This document shows, piece by piece, positions 13,779 to 27,986 of a stretch of DNA of 64,000 nucleotides. How positions within the stretch are numbered: the first letter of the stretch is position 1; every line of letters begins with the position of its first letter. The DNA comes from Varroa destructor. Taxonomy: Eukaryota; Arthropoda; Arachnida; Mesostigmata; Varroidae. A program made the translations under genes and the position numbers. The stretch is taken from the NCBI RefSeq assembly GCF_002443255.2, contig NW_019211457.1:29203479-29267478 (forward strand), written 5' to 3'. Below the pieces are notes generated by a model that was not told the origin of the DNA, made no database searches, and saw nothing but the letters and a program-made list of their open reading frames with translations.

Positions 13779-15837
13779 CGTGACAATCACCGCTTCAAAT
13801 TTTAGCGTTACTATGAATTTATTGTTATTTTGCGGTTTCATAGGTCTATTGGAGAAGAATCCAGATTGATAACCGATAGAAAGAAGCATGGCATATCGTA
13901 CTTCATATCGGAACGACACTCGGCTGGAGACTGTCATGCCGTCGGCCCCCTCCAGAATGACCCCCGTGTTGCAGATCCGGGTTGATTTGTTATAGATTAC
14001 GTGCAAAAAAGTAGTCAGACAGCAGAAGCGGTAAAGAGCGACAGAAAATATGGAACTTCGCTATGAGGCGAAGACTCATTACGAAAAAACGTCATCAAGC
14101 AGGTAACAATCAATCACAATAACGACAATACAATGGTGACCTCATTAACGGCGACGACGAATAACCGAGGATGCCTGGTAGGCCGAAAAAATGGTCCGCA
14201 GAGTAATCACAAGTGCTGCGCCTGCAGCATAAATAGCAGATTACTGCATCAACAGCCCCCGATAGGTGAAGAAAGTATCGCTGCTCAAAGTTCTATGGCT
14301 ACTGGATACGCTTTGAGGATAGCGTTTGTTGCAGTAGGCGATTGATTACAATCCCTATGAACACTGTAGAACCAATAAAAGTTTTATTATTTTTATAACA
14401 AAAGTGATTTCGCCATTTATGATGGATGGCCCTTTATCGGCTAAGCATCAAACGGTCTGTGAGGTCGATGTAAAAAAAGAGCAAATGTTCTATAATCACT
14501 AGATTATATAATATGCTGGCCGAAAAAAAACGTCGATTTTTGCTCGTGTATTAGTAGAATTTTTAACTCAGTTGACTTTCGAAACTTCTAACGAAGATCG
14601 TTACGTTTGATCAAGGAATTTTTGTTCCCATTTTAATAGAAGACACAGAAGCGGAGCTACACTGCATTGGTATTTGGCGAAAGTACTTGTCGTATTGCAA
14701 AACCAAGAAAATATACCTATATGTAAATATTGTAATAAAGACGAGTCAGAGATTGTATTTTCTAAGCTGTTGGCGCATCCTTTAGTAAAAACATTTTAAG
14801 GAAACGCTATTCTACTGCAGGGTTAAAAACAGCTTTCAAGGAGCTTTACGATGCCTTTGTGTTTCCCACAACATCAGTTCTCGTCTGCATTATACATGAA
14901 TCACAGCACGCCGTAAAATAGTTTGTCGTTAAGAGATTATTTGTGTACGCAAGGTTTTAATGTTTCGAACTATACGTCCTGTAGAGCACGAAACGATGTG
15001 TATCTCGGCTTGGTGTCTCGAGCCGAGACCATCTAGATCCTTCTAGATGTCGTAAGCAAACTCGTTGCTAGGATACCATTTGTAGTCATTACAGTTCTAC
15101 TGTGAGAATTATATCGATGCCAAAAAGGAACGTAAAAGTAATTGTACATACTGCACGATGAAAGACAGAAATTTGCATGAAATGTTAGCGGGTGCGGTGG
15201 GACATAGAAATCGCTTACTACTAGTTGTTCACGACTTCGTTCCTTGTTCGGTTACCGGACAGGTGGGAAGAAATAGATTTTCTCTTTGAGTTCATCTCGA
15301 CCTGACACAGTTCTGTAGGGAAAGTGCTCTTGTTGTGTTAAAAGTAGCAAGGGCAAGTTGGATAGTCTAGGTTCAAGATCAGGAATGGGCACGCGACTTG
15401 TCTCGCGCTTTTAAGAGCCAGCCATCTGACACAGTGCCGATGGGCAATATCAGGCATAAAACCCAAGGTATATACTGAAGTTGTAGTTCTTCGATTTTCA
15501 GTCGGTGATCGTTTAGCGACCACGGTTCAGGCATTGGCATCATCAGAGAGTCTAGAATGGATCCTGGAAAACAATGAGGTGAGGTCGGACGATTGCGCTA
15601 ATTTTGGCGATGGCTAGAAGGACTAATGCTCGATCCAAGTTAGAATTTAATGGCGTCCAGAAGGTAGAATACTAACAGCGAATAATATGCTACCGCTGTT
15701 CCATTTACTTAATAAATACACCCAATGGCGACCGAAGTTCCGACATTCCATCATTAGACAGTGAAAAAATAACATCCAATGTATTTCAGGAAAAATTAGG
15801 CGTCGCCTGCGAGCGATGCTGTGTGGTTTTCGATGTA

Positions 15838-15839
<2 letters not shown>

Positions 15840-15871
<32 letters not shown>
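15840..15871. repeat. (AT)16 microsatellite with GTAT tail
   Basis: The AT/TA run of 32 bases passes into GTATGTATG. This is the longest dinucleotide array in the window. Confidence 0.95.
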
Positions 15872-15880
<9 letters not shown>

Positions 15881-18800
15881 GGTTTAATTTTAGGCAAGAA
15901 AGGCCGATCGCTAAAACTCGGTTTTAAAGATGCAAGGTATTAGAATTGGTTTGAATATTCATTTTGCTTTTCTATGAAGCGAACTTTAAATTATAAGTAC
16001 ACTTCAATGAAGTGTTTGAGCGTATGCGGGACACATTCATTATATTACGTATAGCCCATTATAGCGTGATCAAGATATACACGATCTTTACGATATTTAG
16101 TTTATATTAGTGTAAAGCTGGCTTCACGCGATAGAGAATGAAGTGCTTTGAGTGGTCTCGAATTTATGTTGCGTTTAGTGTTGTTGTTATTTAAGCAAGT
16201 ACTAACTAAGTATACTAAAAGACCTGTTGCAAATAGTTGTACTCTTTAAGATTTTGTGCGACGTTTTTTTAACTTCCATATCGCTTGTTTTGTTAACTGT
16301 TTCATACCCGACGCAATACAATAGAATTTAAACGACAATTCCTTTTTTGGTCCCGACCGTTATTTTCTATAAATAGCTGAATAAATGATAAATTACGCAG
16401 TCAGTGTTACCACAACTGTTACAGTCCCGGCCACGGCTCACTGTTCTCGAGGACGTACATAATCCTTGAACCCGTAATCGTCCTTGTTTTCGAAGTATAC
16501 AACGGTAGGATTGGATATTCGCGCAGCAGTCCTGGCCACGCGGACGGTGATGAACTGCTTTGACCGCCCCTCAAACAACAATACTATAGGAAATAACTAT
16601 GGCCGATCATTAAGTACAACTACGTTACAACAGTCACCAAACGAACAAAAACGAGACATTGATAAATGACGCCCATAGTAAAAGTGTGCACCTGTTCCAT
16701 GGCTAGTTTTTCTTCTATCGATGACTTTCGAATCATGTCGATCGGGGTATGCCGATCCTCATAACCCTTTGTTGTTATATTGGGATACGCGTAACATACA
16801 GGTGCGTTCGGAGGCACCGCAAATATTAGAATTTCAATAATCTATATATTTGAAACAAGGATTTTTAATGAAGAAACTTCGTAAAAAGCGGAACCAATTT
16901 TATCGATATCCCGATCAGGTGTCGATACTATTCCTAATGTGTACAACGTTGACGTTTCATACGTTAGGAACGCAGTTCTCCTTCGTTTCAAAGCGCCTCA
17001 TCCTAGCTGACATTGATAAAATAGACGTCGCTAATAAATTAAACTGCAGTTGAACGCGTCGTTCGCAAGGACTTTTGTTTTCGGCTGAATCTTTGGCCTG
17101 CAATGTCTCCGAACAGTTGAATCCCCGAAAGCTGAGAGCTCAGCGCCTCGAGAGGGTTCAGAGAGGTTCAACATTATTACAAAAGCTGTGATATGCACAC
17201 GCTAGATCTCGCCACCGGATTTTCTTAAGATTTAGTGATCATTTAGATAATTCTACTGTTGTTCTACGATTCTATTCCGTTATTATATACGCCAGTGCTA
17301 TCTCTATAATTAGACCCATCACATATCCGAGTTTGTTTACAACCCAACAGCGTCAAAGATGGGGTGATTGATCATAGGTTTTTTGGCAGACGAATGGGTT
17401 CGACAAAAATGAGAACCTCTATCCTCGTTTCATACGCTTGCCAAAGTCGATAACAAGCAGATACTAATCGATCACGGTTATAATATTTGCAGATGGCGTT
17501 GTGGATATTTGCTCCTCTGACTATTTGGCTTATTTTGCGCCTGTATTAAATGGATGTAAACATTACGCATCCTGAGACAGATATCTACGTGCGCTCAGTA
17601 TATCTACGTGTCCGTAACCATGCAGAGTCCACTACAAAATAGGCATATTCAAGTGAAATACGGGGTGAGTACGGGAAAGCACACTGAGACATTCGCTACT
17701 GAAAATTCGGCCTGCGTATCTCACAGTCTAAAACATTAAGTAAAATTTACTACTAGATCTTGCTTTTATTTGCAAGAGAAACCAAGAAGCGGTTTTTTAT
17801 CCGGTTTATTTTTGTCTAATTTAATGTTGTGTTGATATTTAATAATCACGACCCGCCGAGTACCGATAACCACACAGAATATCTTGAAATGCTTTTTAAT
17901 TAATAATAACTAAATATTTAAATAATAGAAATTAAATGTTTATTTACTTCAACTCACTATGATCCTGTATTCGTCCTGTGAGGGAGGGCGTCCTGTAGGG
18001 AGTGTATATAGTTCAAGCGAACTAGAACACAATACAAATTACTTCTTCATTGTTGATGTTGCACACTTCCAGTTACCACACCCGTAGTAACCGTTGACCA
18101 ACGGCAGAGAAAGGGTCGGAACATGTCCTTCACGCTAGACGAATGTTCCATAGGTACGTACGCTACGTATAATGAATATGTATTATTGTGTAATACTATA
18201 ATACCGGATACCTATTTGATTTTGCTTGGCGGGAAAGCGCGAACATAAAATCAGTTTAATAAAACCGACCATAACCTATTTATACTGAACGACTTTCCGT
18301 TCGGCTGGCAAATTAAGACTAGGGTGTGGATATTTATCGATATCTGTGTAGACGCTATAAATGCCAGTCGCCGCAGTTTTTCTCCCTATTTAAGGACGCT
18401 GCTTGACAAACAACAAAGACAGCAAAAGTGAGACTTTGCCTGCGGTAGTAATCACTTCGATTCGGAGAAGATCGCACTAAATAAATCAAATGGTACTAGG
18501 GAAAAGTCTGCGGCGCTACTCGACAGATGAGAGCCCCGCAACAATTATCTAATAATGAATCGACCGAACGCGTAACACAACAAACGTAATAATCAAGCCA
18601 CCGTCGGATCTGGCGATAACTCGCTCGACTTCATCGACGCCTGGGCGCAAGTATATTGAGTCTGCACATCAGAGATCTTCAATATCGCGTTGCACAGTCT
18701 GCGCTGTAAAATAATCAATACAAAGAGTTGGCCTTCTATAGTATTTATTACTTCCGCGTAGGGCCGTACGCGTCTCGTTCTGACGAAATCCGCTATAGGT

Positions 18801-21800
18801 TTCTTTGAATCAATTGCCGACGTTCTAAGTAGTTAATTTCTCAGTGCTTATACTGTCGCTCGGACATGTTGCTTCTTGCATTTTCTTCGAAGCATTATGA
18901 CAATCAGTAGATTTTGCTTTTCGTAATAAATTCAATGGCACTTAATGTCAGATTACTGCAGCGCGTCATCGTAGAGTTTTCTGTGCTTTCCCCAGTCGTT
19001 GTCGATGCTAGAGAGGATATTGAGGCTCAGTTGACTGAATACGCTCGATTTTTTTGCAACCCTACGAAACCGTGCTATCGATCATGCGAATAGCTTAGCA
19101 ACCCACAGACAGCAAGCTACCGAACGGCTCAATCCTTGGTAAAGCAATATCTATCAATGTCCACTCGTAGTACACAGAAGAAGGAAGGCGCGTACGCTTT
19201 CTGCCCTAACTTGGGCGATCAAATCGTTGGATGTGCTGTGAATCGGAATTATTCATGAAGGCAGGATGACGAAATAGCGAAAACTGTAAAAGGGAATGAA
19301 CAGGGTAAAAACTAGAAAAAAAAGCACTGCATTTCGAATACGTTTAGCAAGGCGCCTGTTCAGGTACCAAAAATGACAGCTAGTCAACACGTTAATGTAA
19401 GTTCAAGTTTTGGGAAGTGTAGCCAGATCTGAGCTCCGCAAAAGGTCACAGTTCATCATCTAACTTCGGCCAAGAGAAATGCGCTAGAAGGCGAAAGTGC
19501 TGGGACGCCCATTTCGGACAGCGCCGCATTTGCAACTGTCCAGTCTGTCTATAGAACAGATGCAAGTCTGAATCACGCTGAAACCGCATGTAGCGATAAA
19601 TACAGAAAAGCTATTCCGCAGGAAGTTATAGATAATCATCATATGTCGTCTAGCCACTTGGCGGTCATTTGGTCGGACCTGAGGGGTGTGAGAGGAACGG
19701 GAATCGCTGCCACATTGCCGTCTGTTGGTGCTGCAATAAAAAACATGTTGCTTGTAAAAGATCAAGGGGTAGCGTATTGTAACTACAAGCAGTACTTTTC
19801 TATTCTGACTTTTCAGCGCGTGTGAAGACGAGGCATATTTTGTTATGTAATCGTTATATTCATTTCCGGAGTATAGACACGCACTGTGATTTAATTCGAT
19901 AGAAATCCGAAATTTATTTCGTCCAACAGACAGCTTAACTCTGAACAAATGTCCCATTTTTGCCTTGTAAAATTAATATTATCTCAAGGCATTCGAGTTT
20001 TCCTTCAGAACCTTCGTCCTTTGTTTAAACGATCTAAAATCGTATTGATCGTATTGCCTGAGGCGCTTGCTGGTTCTCGCAATCAAAAAAAACCCTCATT
20101 TCCATCAACAGTGTTATTATAGTTTCCGCTAAATTAGCGGAAAACATTCGAAAACTGAAATTATGCTTGCGTTTTTGTTTATTCAGTAAATGTCTATTGA
20201 ATTCTATAGAGGCCCTCGCAGCGGACGTAAGCGATAGGCGCAAAGCGATAAAGTTCAGTTTGTTTTACAAAACGAACTAAGTAGCTTAACGTCTCGTTCT
20301 ACACAGTCCCACAATGAATTTACTTCAACATAGGAATTGGCGAACATAGGCCAGAGATATGAAAGACACGTAATCTTTATCAAGGAGAGGAAAGATTAGA
20401 TGAAAATATACCCAAATTAAAACACGAAAGGGACTTTGATGACTTCCGAAGTAATGATTTTTGAAAAAAATATGAGTTTCTGGTTTCGTTGCTTATGGTG
20501 CAAGTCAACTTCAGCTTAGGTGGGTCGAAGCAAATTTGGGAGGTCCGATTTAGATAGTCACACTCTCTTGCTTAATCCAACCGTTTCCAGGTTTGTTTGA
20601 AAAAGCACAGCGGATTGAGGCCAGTGCACATAGCGCAGACAGGGTGCATTAAGCAGAAGACCTTAGAAAATTATAAAGATTTCTGTTTATCCGACTAATT
20701 TTCTGTCATTTTATTGATTGTCCTTCTGTTACAGCGGAATGGAATAGGGTACGGCGAAAGGCGCAAATCAAGATAAACAATAATGCGAAAATCTACGATG
20801 CCGATAGGCAGCTCCAGACAACAACGTGCAAAAGAACTGCGTCAATATTACGAGACGATGCAGAGTCAGAATATCGACCTGTTACATCGGCCCGATTCTA
20901 TTGGAAAAAAAAAACACTCAATTAATTATTGTCGTCAAATGATCATAGGAGAAATACTTATAAGTGTTTCTTTTTTATTTTCCATTAGCAAGCTTGTGAT
21001 TGGTTACTGTTTAAGGAAATTTCGTTTTTTGTCTGGTTTAGCTATGTTTTTTTTCTAGGTTATGCTGAAGCGGCAACGATCTGTGGGAGTAATGCAGAAC
21101 AAAAACTCTGAAAAGCAAAGGAAGGAGGTTTTTTTAAACGAGGAGTATTTTTAGCTGCAGCAATTGAAAATGCAGACTTTCTTTTTCGAAATGCTAATAT
21201 TCATTGTAATAAACTATGCAGAGATGATGATATTTATCGCTTCGTTGCCAACCGTGACTTGGCAACTTGAAGTTAAACCTATAGTTGGTCGTTCGCATTA
21301 ATTATCGGACAACTAGAATGTACTTCACGAAGAAGTTTACTTATATGATTATTTGTAAGTGTAGTACTGAGAAGAAACACGCTACGGTGTTCATAAACGA
21401 TCTAAACGTTATTGACAGGAAATCGATGCCTGTGTAGGCATGCTTGATTTACAGATGACTTGTGTGTTGAGTTTCAAAATGATACAGAATAATTTCATAC
21501 AAATGGCGAAAAGCTACACGGTTATAACTGCCAAGTTAATGTGCTTCTTTTCAATTTACAAGACAAGACTCACGCAAAACGAACCAACGTGAAGACGTTG
21601 CGCGGGTGTCATTATGTTGTAGCCCATATCAACTATATGACAACGAGGGCTCTACTGATACATTTGTTTCTGTGCGGTATTGAAATAAAGAAACCCACAA
21701 CAAACCTACACAAACACGTTACAAGTCCCTGCTTGCAATTCCAACATAAAATAAGCGTGCCGAATTAGACAGTGCGACGTTTGTCTGTCCCGACCACCTT

Positions 21801-23139
21801 CTTCGAAAAGCTAAACAATCATGCAAGAAAAACAGGTTAAATAGGTAACTATACAATAGGCACACCAAAATATGTTTTCTGACTGTTTTGGTGACACTGA
21901 CAATTTAGCATTTACGATAAGCATTAAGGCAGCTACTTAACAACAACAACACGGAGAATAACCCCTTCGTTATTGAAAATGGGTTTCAACATACAAGTAT
22001 GCGCTTCGCCAACCTTCATCAATGGTTAGTTTTATGTCTGGATTGAAAAACGACCAATAATAAATTCTGCCGTAAATTTTTCGAAGCGTGGCACACGGAA
22101 ACCCATCGACGTGCGTCCACGTCTGCAAAAACAGGCTACATAAAAAATAACAGCTATTAAATTCATATTTTGTGGATATAACAACCCAAGGACGAGAATG
22201 AAAAGCGATTATGAAAGTGTTCCCGACTTAACAATTTTACAAAGGCGTGTATGTCTATATGGAGTTGATGTAGGTAGGATTTTTTTTTTTTTGTGTAAAT
22301 CCTGATCTTCTTGGCAATGGCTGCTTGGCATTATTCTTAAAGATCTGACGTGAGGCGCCAAGTTTTTACATGCAATTGCTAGTCCTTGGAATTATATTTG
22401 TTGTGTTTCTTAGTATCCTTTTTTTTATGTTCTCGTACATCATCGACTGAAGACACGCATATTGAAACTTGAACTAATAGTCCACAGTTTACCGTTCACC
22501 TGATCTGCCTCTTGTGAATCTAACAATATTACGCACAATCATCAGCCGTGCCATATCAAACATTATGTACATAGTGTAGTTTTACATTGAAGCTAAAGCG
22601 ATAAGGATTGAAAAATCGTCGTCCTTTGATTATACTGGGCAGGTCATCTTTTAGAATAGTCTATCAGGGCCTGATTGGTGGGGTTACATTACCGGGCATT
22701 AAACGTGTGGTGGTGAACCCGCTTTTGCGGGAGTTTGAAAGTTCTCTGCATACATAGTGTGAATTACTTTGAATCCATTGACGCCTCCGTTCTGTGACAG
22801 AATGATTCCTGGATACAGCTTCAAAATGACGTCAAGCATAGTATGGATATACTCATACGCTGTATTAATCGACTAGTAATAGAACGAACATCTGAACGTC
22901 TGTTATCTAGAATCATTGAAAATTCTAGTTCACACACTTTCACTAATAAATTGTCATCAATTCAATAATGAGAAATTTATTCGGGCAGCGAAAAAAGATG
23001 GACCACTAAAAAAATCGTTCTCGTTCCGGCTGTTAATGTTTTAATTGAAATACAAACGAGAGAGACGGCGACAGTATAGGTATTACATCAGTGTGGATCA
23101 TCGTGCATCGAAATGTCTATTAAACGAAAAAGGGTGAAT

Positions 23140-23426
23140 TTTTTTAACACTGAGCTCCCGAGCGACTGGAAAGCTGCGAAAATCGTATGTGCACAATCGG
23201 ATCGAGCGCTGTGCACTGTCTGATCCCACGATGTGATCTGAGGAAACTCGCACAGCGTTTGTTTGAACCTATTTTCGTGCGGGAGCAGATGTCACAAGAC
23301 ATAAACTGGACGATTCAGCAACTCGAACACTTCACTCGCTCGAAGTTACTGGATGGCAGATGTAAGAGACTTCGGTGCGTGAAGCCAAACAGTCAGCAGG
23401 AAATATTGTTTCCGCCTTCTTGTTAA
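23140..23426 (+). mobile_element. Degenerate non-LTR retrotransposon reverse-transcriptase fragment (candidate)
   Basis: Bases 23152-23187 read ELPSDWKAAKIV, which fits the conserved LINE reverse-transcriptase entry motif 'LP-x-x-W-K-x-A-x-V'. The frame stops soon after. A second frame (23187-23426) continues with CDLRKLAQRLFEPIFVREQM, where LINEs have 'CK-x-x-E-x-x-(I/V)' about 25-30 residues further on. This suggests an old, frameshifted copy. No catalytic F/Y-x-DD motif or endonuclease was found nearby. The similarity is short and could be chance. Confidence 0.28.
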
Positions 23427-25671
23427 AGTTAAACCAGTGAACTGCGATAGTGGCGAATATGCTCGACTTTTCTAATCTGTCGCCTTAGCGAGCAAAGAAG
23501 CGGATCCAAGAATATAAAACAAACAAACCAATTTCTATTATAAATCAGCCTGCTCCGAGGCTTAACTATCCAGGTCTCTGCTACTTTGGTGTCCGGCAAT
23601 AATGAGAGCCACTTGCGAATTGGATTGGTAAAACATTATGGGCTTATTCAACGTTGGTATATTAAAAAATCGGCGAACGGTGCTGAAGTCACGCATTTGG
23701 AAAAAGACAAAGCAACGCACTCAAGTGCAAACAACAACGATTCACTTGCGCTTGTAGATAGTATTGGTATAGTAGTAGTAGTAAATAGTCATTCAGGGGA
23801 AGCTTTGATGGGATGGTTAAAGTAGGGCCCGGGTTTATAGGCAGGCAAACAATAGAAATTAGGTTGCGATCAAGAGAAAGACGCGTTCTTATTGCAGTAG
23901 ACGGTTTGTTTATCTATCGATCGATCTATCTAGCAATGGCCTTAATCGTTTAATGAAATATATTTAACGAACCTGCTTCGTATTATACTGAAACAGCTTT
24001 CAGTGCTAGTTATTCATCCGGACCAAACACGTGATGCTGGCTTTTTGGAAAAACTGACCTTGTAAGTCTAGCACACATGCTGTCTTGCACCTGGGCCTTT
24101 GCGACCGCCTACGTTCATGTATAAACGGGCAAGCGCCTGGGATAGGCAAGTAAACCATTTCAGAAAACCTTTGAAGCTCCCAGGTGTAGCGAACAGACCA
24201 AAGCCTACGCTCCACAATAAATTAGAAAAAAAGCACCTCCTGGAAACGATCTAGACGTGCCGTATTTGCTTTTGTCACAAACGTTCAATGTCGAAGTATT
24301 CGACTTCGGTGAGCTTGATTTAGCTGATATAATGTGGTATTACTAGCCGTGATCGACAGGGAAAACTTGGTCGATAAATACAGGATGAGGCCTCTCGATA
24401 GTTACATGGATAGATCTCGATAGATTATATCGCCAGATGTAGAATGTAGATTCGCAATCTACCTCCAAACATTCATGCTTCTGACGACATAACCAAAAGC
24501 GTAGATATCGAAAATCGTTTGGATCAGTCGAAAATTGAAATTTAAGTACAGAAGGTCAGAAGTAGAACCGTTCGGCGCTCACAGGATCATCATCCGGCAC
24601 AGAAATGACGAAGTGGGTACGTTAGGCAGACAGGTACACAGAGCTAAATACAGGTAGATAGCGTTCTACACCGTTCACCTCTTCAAGTACCTCAAGAGTA
24701 TTGTTCAATAAAGCTGAATCCTATTTCGATATCTATGTATGTATTCCATACCTACTAATGCCAACAGTCGCCGAAATACCATCTACAGTAGAACTGACAA
24801 ATTCTTCTACTTGTGCTTACTTTTTTTTTACTATCATACAAAATACGTTTTACAGGTATTATGTGTTTTTTTCTGCTGCTATGTAACGTATCCAATTCAG
24901 ATGTTCAATATGTAACAGCCTGGCCTGTCACATAAAGACGAATATGGCCTAGTCGTTTAATATGTTTTGTCTAATTATTTTTGGTCGAGAACTAAAAAGA
25001 AAAATCCTTCTATCGGAACACTTAGTCTACATTAGTTATCTTTATTTGTTTTTTATTATTATTATTATGGTTTCTTTATTTAGTTACACGCATTGTGTTG
25101 TATATAAGTAACAGCGTCGGCTTGGATTATCGCCTGAGATGAGTAAACAACAGACGGTGGGGGGTCTCTTTAAGGGCATGTGTCGGCACTTGCTAGTCGT
25201 CAAATACGCTACCTTTTCCTTACAATTAATACTGATTATCCTCTTGTCGACGGTCTCGCACAGATAGTAAGTTATATCTGACCGTTTAACTACACCGTTA
25301 TTTAGTTTCCACCACAATCGGTTCAAACAAGCGGGTAAATTTCGTTCTGACATATGTCACCTCTGATATTTGGAGGAGGCATAGTATAACTTTTACACAC
25401 TAAAGACCGAAGCTTCAGATTTGATCTGAGGGCGGTTGGGCCCAACCATGACACCTTATTCCAACCAAAGTGCAACATTATATTTCAAACGTGAGCGATC
25501 TCGCGTCAACATCGGTAGTAGTGGTCAGTTCATTGTTTTTGCTATCGCACTTTTTCTATACAAATCTGATTGACTTTGGCTAGAATCGCGTGAATTAGAA
25601 GTTTAGGCAGTAGATCCGGTTACTTAAATATTAATATTAACTAAGTAACTAAACCAAAACACATGAAGAAG

Positions 25672-25777
25672 AAAAACAGATTTATTCAATCGGAATGGCG
25701 GTATAATATTTGGGAATCGAACGTTCGTGTGTCCTGACCCGGTGCTACGGTCTGCTACCGTTCAGCAAAAACTACCC
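25672..25777 (-). repeat. tRNA-derived SINE-like element or tRNA pseudogene with Pol III A and B boxes
   Basis: Read on the minus strand, TTGCTGAACGG (25768-25758) matches the Pol III A box TRGYNNANNNG at 10 of 11 positions, and GTTCGATTCCC (25722-25712) is a B box. The 35 bases between them fit a tRNA. A tRNA-like GACC...GGTC anticodon stem lies between them. The acceptor and T stems do not pair, so it is not a working tRNA. A TTTTT run (25676-25672), a possible Pol III stop, ends the unit. I found no second copy in this window. Confidence 0.35.
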
Positions 25778-27965
25778 TAATTCTTTTTATTGATTTGCTT
25801 GTGAAACCCGTACCTCTATCTACTAACGGCTAGTTTTTCTGCAGCTATCTTCGGATTCTACCAAATGTGGCTGCACTGATTCACATAAAAATGTGGATTG
25901 AATGCACTTAAGCAAAGAGGTCTTTGAAACGGGACTTGTTGCGACTATTATATTGTTGGTACTATAGTTTACTACCATGATTACCCATCATTTGTTACAC
26001 AAACGGCCGTTAATAGCGTTACGTTTTGATGGGGATTCCATACAAATCAATAGAAGATCACACGAAATTATGAAATATCGGTTTTTGACCCGCTAATTTA
26101 TCTATAATACATCGAATGCATAGAAAGCTACCAATATCAATTTGCATTTCTGCAATAGTATTTAGACTGACTGAAGCCTCTATGACGACATCATCGTGTT
26201 TGTTTGGTACGATCAGTGACCTTTCATCCCGTCTCACTGTACTGCAGATGTATGGCTCCCCGAATCCGCAGTACAACTTATTTAGTACTAATATTTTTGT
26301 TTAGGGTTGTAGTTTACAACTTAACCAGAAACGCTCTCATGTTCTGAATCGCCCTATGTCGACTACACGTACGAAAAAACAAAAGGGGACTTCATGCGCC
26401 CCATGGCCGTGGTCACCTGTCGTACGCTGTTGTGCTGGGGCGGAGTGTCACTACGTTAATGTGAAATTAAATCGGCTAGACGGCGGGCCTCCCGCTGACC
26501 CCGCTGACCTCCAGCAACGTTGCAGTTAATAAAGTTGTATGTTTTGTATCATTGACGGGCTATGTGTCATCTAGAAATACGGTTCTCGGCCGAAACTATT
26601 TTACGCTATACTTTAGGACAAACTTGACTGTGTTTTAAAGCCGAGTGTGACCGGTTCAAATGAATAGTATTATATTTTCTTTATCAGGTCACGATTGCAG
26701 ATTGGAATCGTATAAGGACATCTGTGCAAACTTGCCCATTAAAGAAGTATTGGCTCTTTTTTCTTTGTCTAAAGTTTTGCTACATCAACAACCATAGCTG
26801 TGACGTTTGCGCTTCATTTTTCTGCCTAGTGTGACACGCAATCGGGAAACTACTGCGTTAAATGTACATTAATTAATTAAAAAAATTAGTACATAAATTG
26901 TTCTCTACAGTCGGGTTAACTACTCAACCAATCAGCGGGAAAATGGCAGTGCATAACAATAAGATCTATACATTACTAAATCAAATGCCTTGTAGATGTT
27001 GAGTTATTGCTAAAAGGCAACATGTAAGTTATATAAAGATGGCGTAGAACATTTTCCCCACCGACAATGAAACTGTGCCAGCTTCTACCTAGATGTAGAG
27101 CAGCGAAAAAATTTACTGAATTTCATAATTCTACACAAAAGCAAGCTTTAAGACCCGGTCAAGGCCATACGACCCTATTCGAAGACCCTCAAAACATGGT
27201 TTTGAGTCAAGTACATGTTAGAGCTAGCTCCAGTGGAAGCATTTCGCGCCACGCTTGTCAAAACTATACATCACTCTCTAATGACGAGCTTAGCAGCCCA
27301 CAGAGAATCTAATCTTTTGATCACTAATCAATTGCATGATGAGCAATCTTTTGGTCTATACCGTCAAAGCCAAATGATCCGTTTTTAGAAATTTTCCGAA
27401 GGTTTCGTTGCTTTATAGCGGTAAATGGGCAACCCAGAAAATGCTCACCCCAAATTAGTACTTGACCCAATAATAACTCGCCGAAATTTGCATCAGTTGA
27501 TTTTTCTTGTCGCTTGGAACCCGTACCAAATAAATAGAAAGCAGCTGTGGCAGTCAGTTAGTCCACAGGTTTGTCCGACATCATTAGATATGTGTTCTAG
27601 TGAACCGGGTCAATCATCAAATCCTGCTAAATAAGCGTATTGATCAGTGGACAACTATTTTTTAAATAAATATCCTTATAATTATCCTTATATCGTTTAT
27701 ACTTATCTATGAAAAAGGTCTGCTTTTTACATTAATTAATAGCTTTAACGTTTGATCGAATCTGTCCAAGTAACAAAGTTTTTGACTAAGTACCTTTGAG
27801 AGTCACTGTGTGTATGACAGGTACCGTCCACATTAATTAATATCGAGGAAATATATATATGCGCTTCATAAACAATAGATATTCGAGTCAATTATTATTT
27901 GTATGTAAGGCTATTATTAGGCCTGCGTTGCTGTTTCAGGCCAAGTCTCAAATTTGTAAGTTCTC

Positions 27966-27986
27966 CAGCAGCAGCAGCAGCAGCAG
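27966..27986. repeat. (CAG)7 microsatellite
   Basis: There are seven CAG units followed by CAT. The array lies in a short plus-strand frame (27859-28047), where it would encode serine. That frame has no other sign of being coding. Confidence 0.95.

Larger units (their letters stand above)
11541..23139. other. No recognised gene
   Basis: It contains the 13.7-kb tandem duplication and the (AT)16 array. The longest frame (19484-19957, minus, 157 codons) has no domain, and its composition is that of AT-rich noncoding DNA. A plus-strand frame at 20783-21058 begins with a charged helical stretch and ends hydrophobic, but is otherwise unsupported. Confidence 0.6.

Noticed and set aside
14640..14800. 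Frame with CKYC...DES, resembling the C-terminal Cys motif of some LINE polymerases
   Set aside because: Only a handful of residues match and the expected His/Cys partners are missing.
19484..19957. 157-codon minus-strand frame, the second longest in the window
   Set aside because: No recognisable domain, mixed composition and an overlapping plus-strand frame; the length is compatible with chance over 64 kb.
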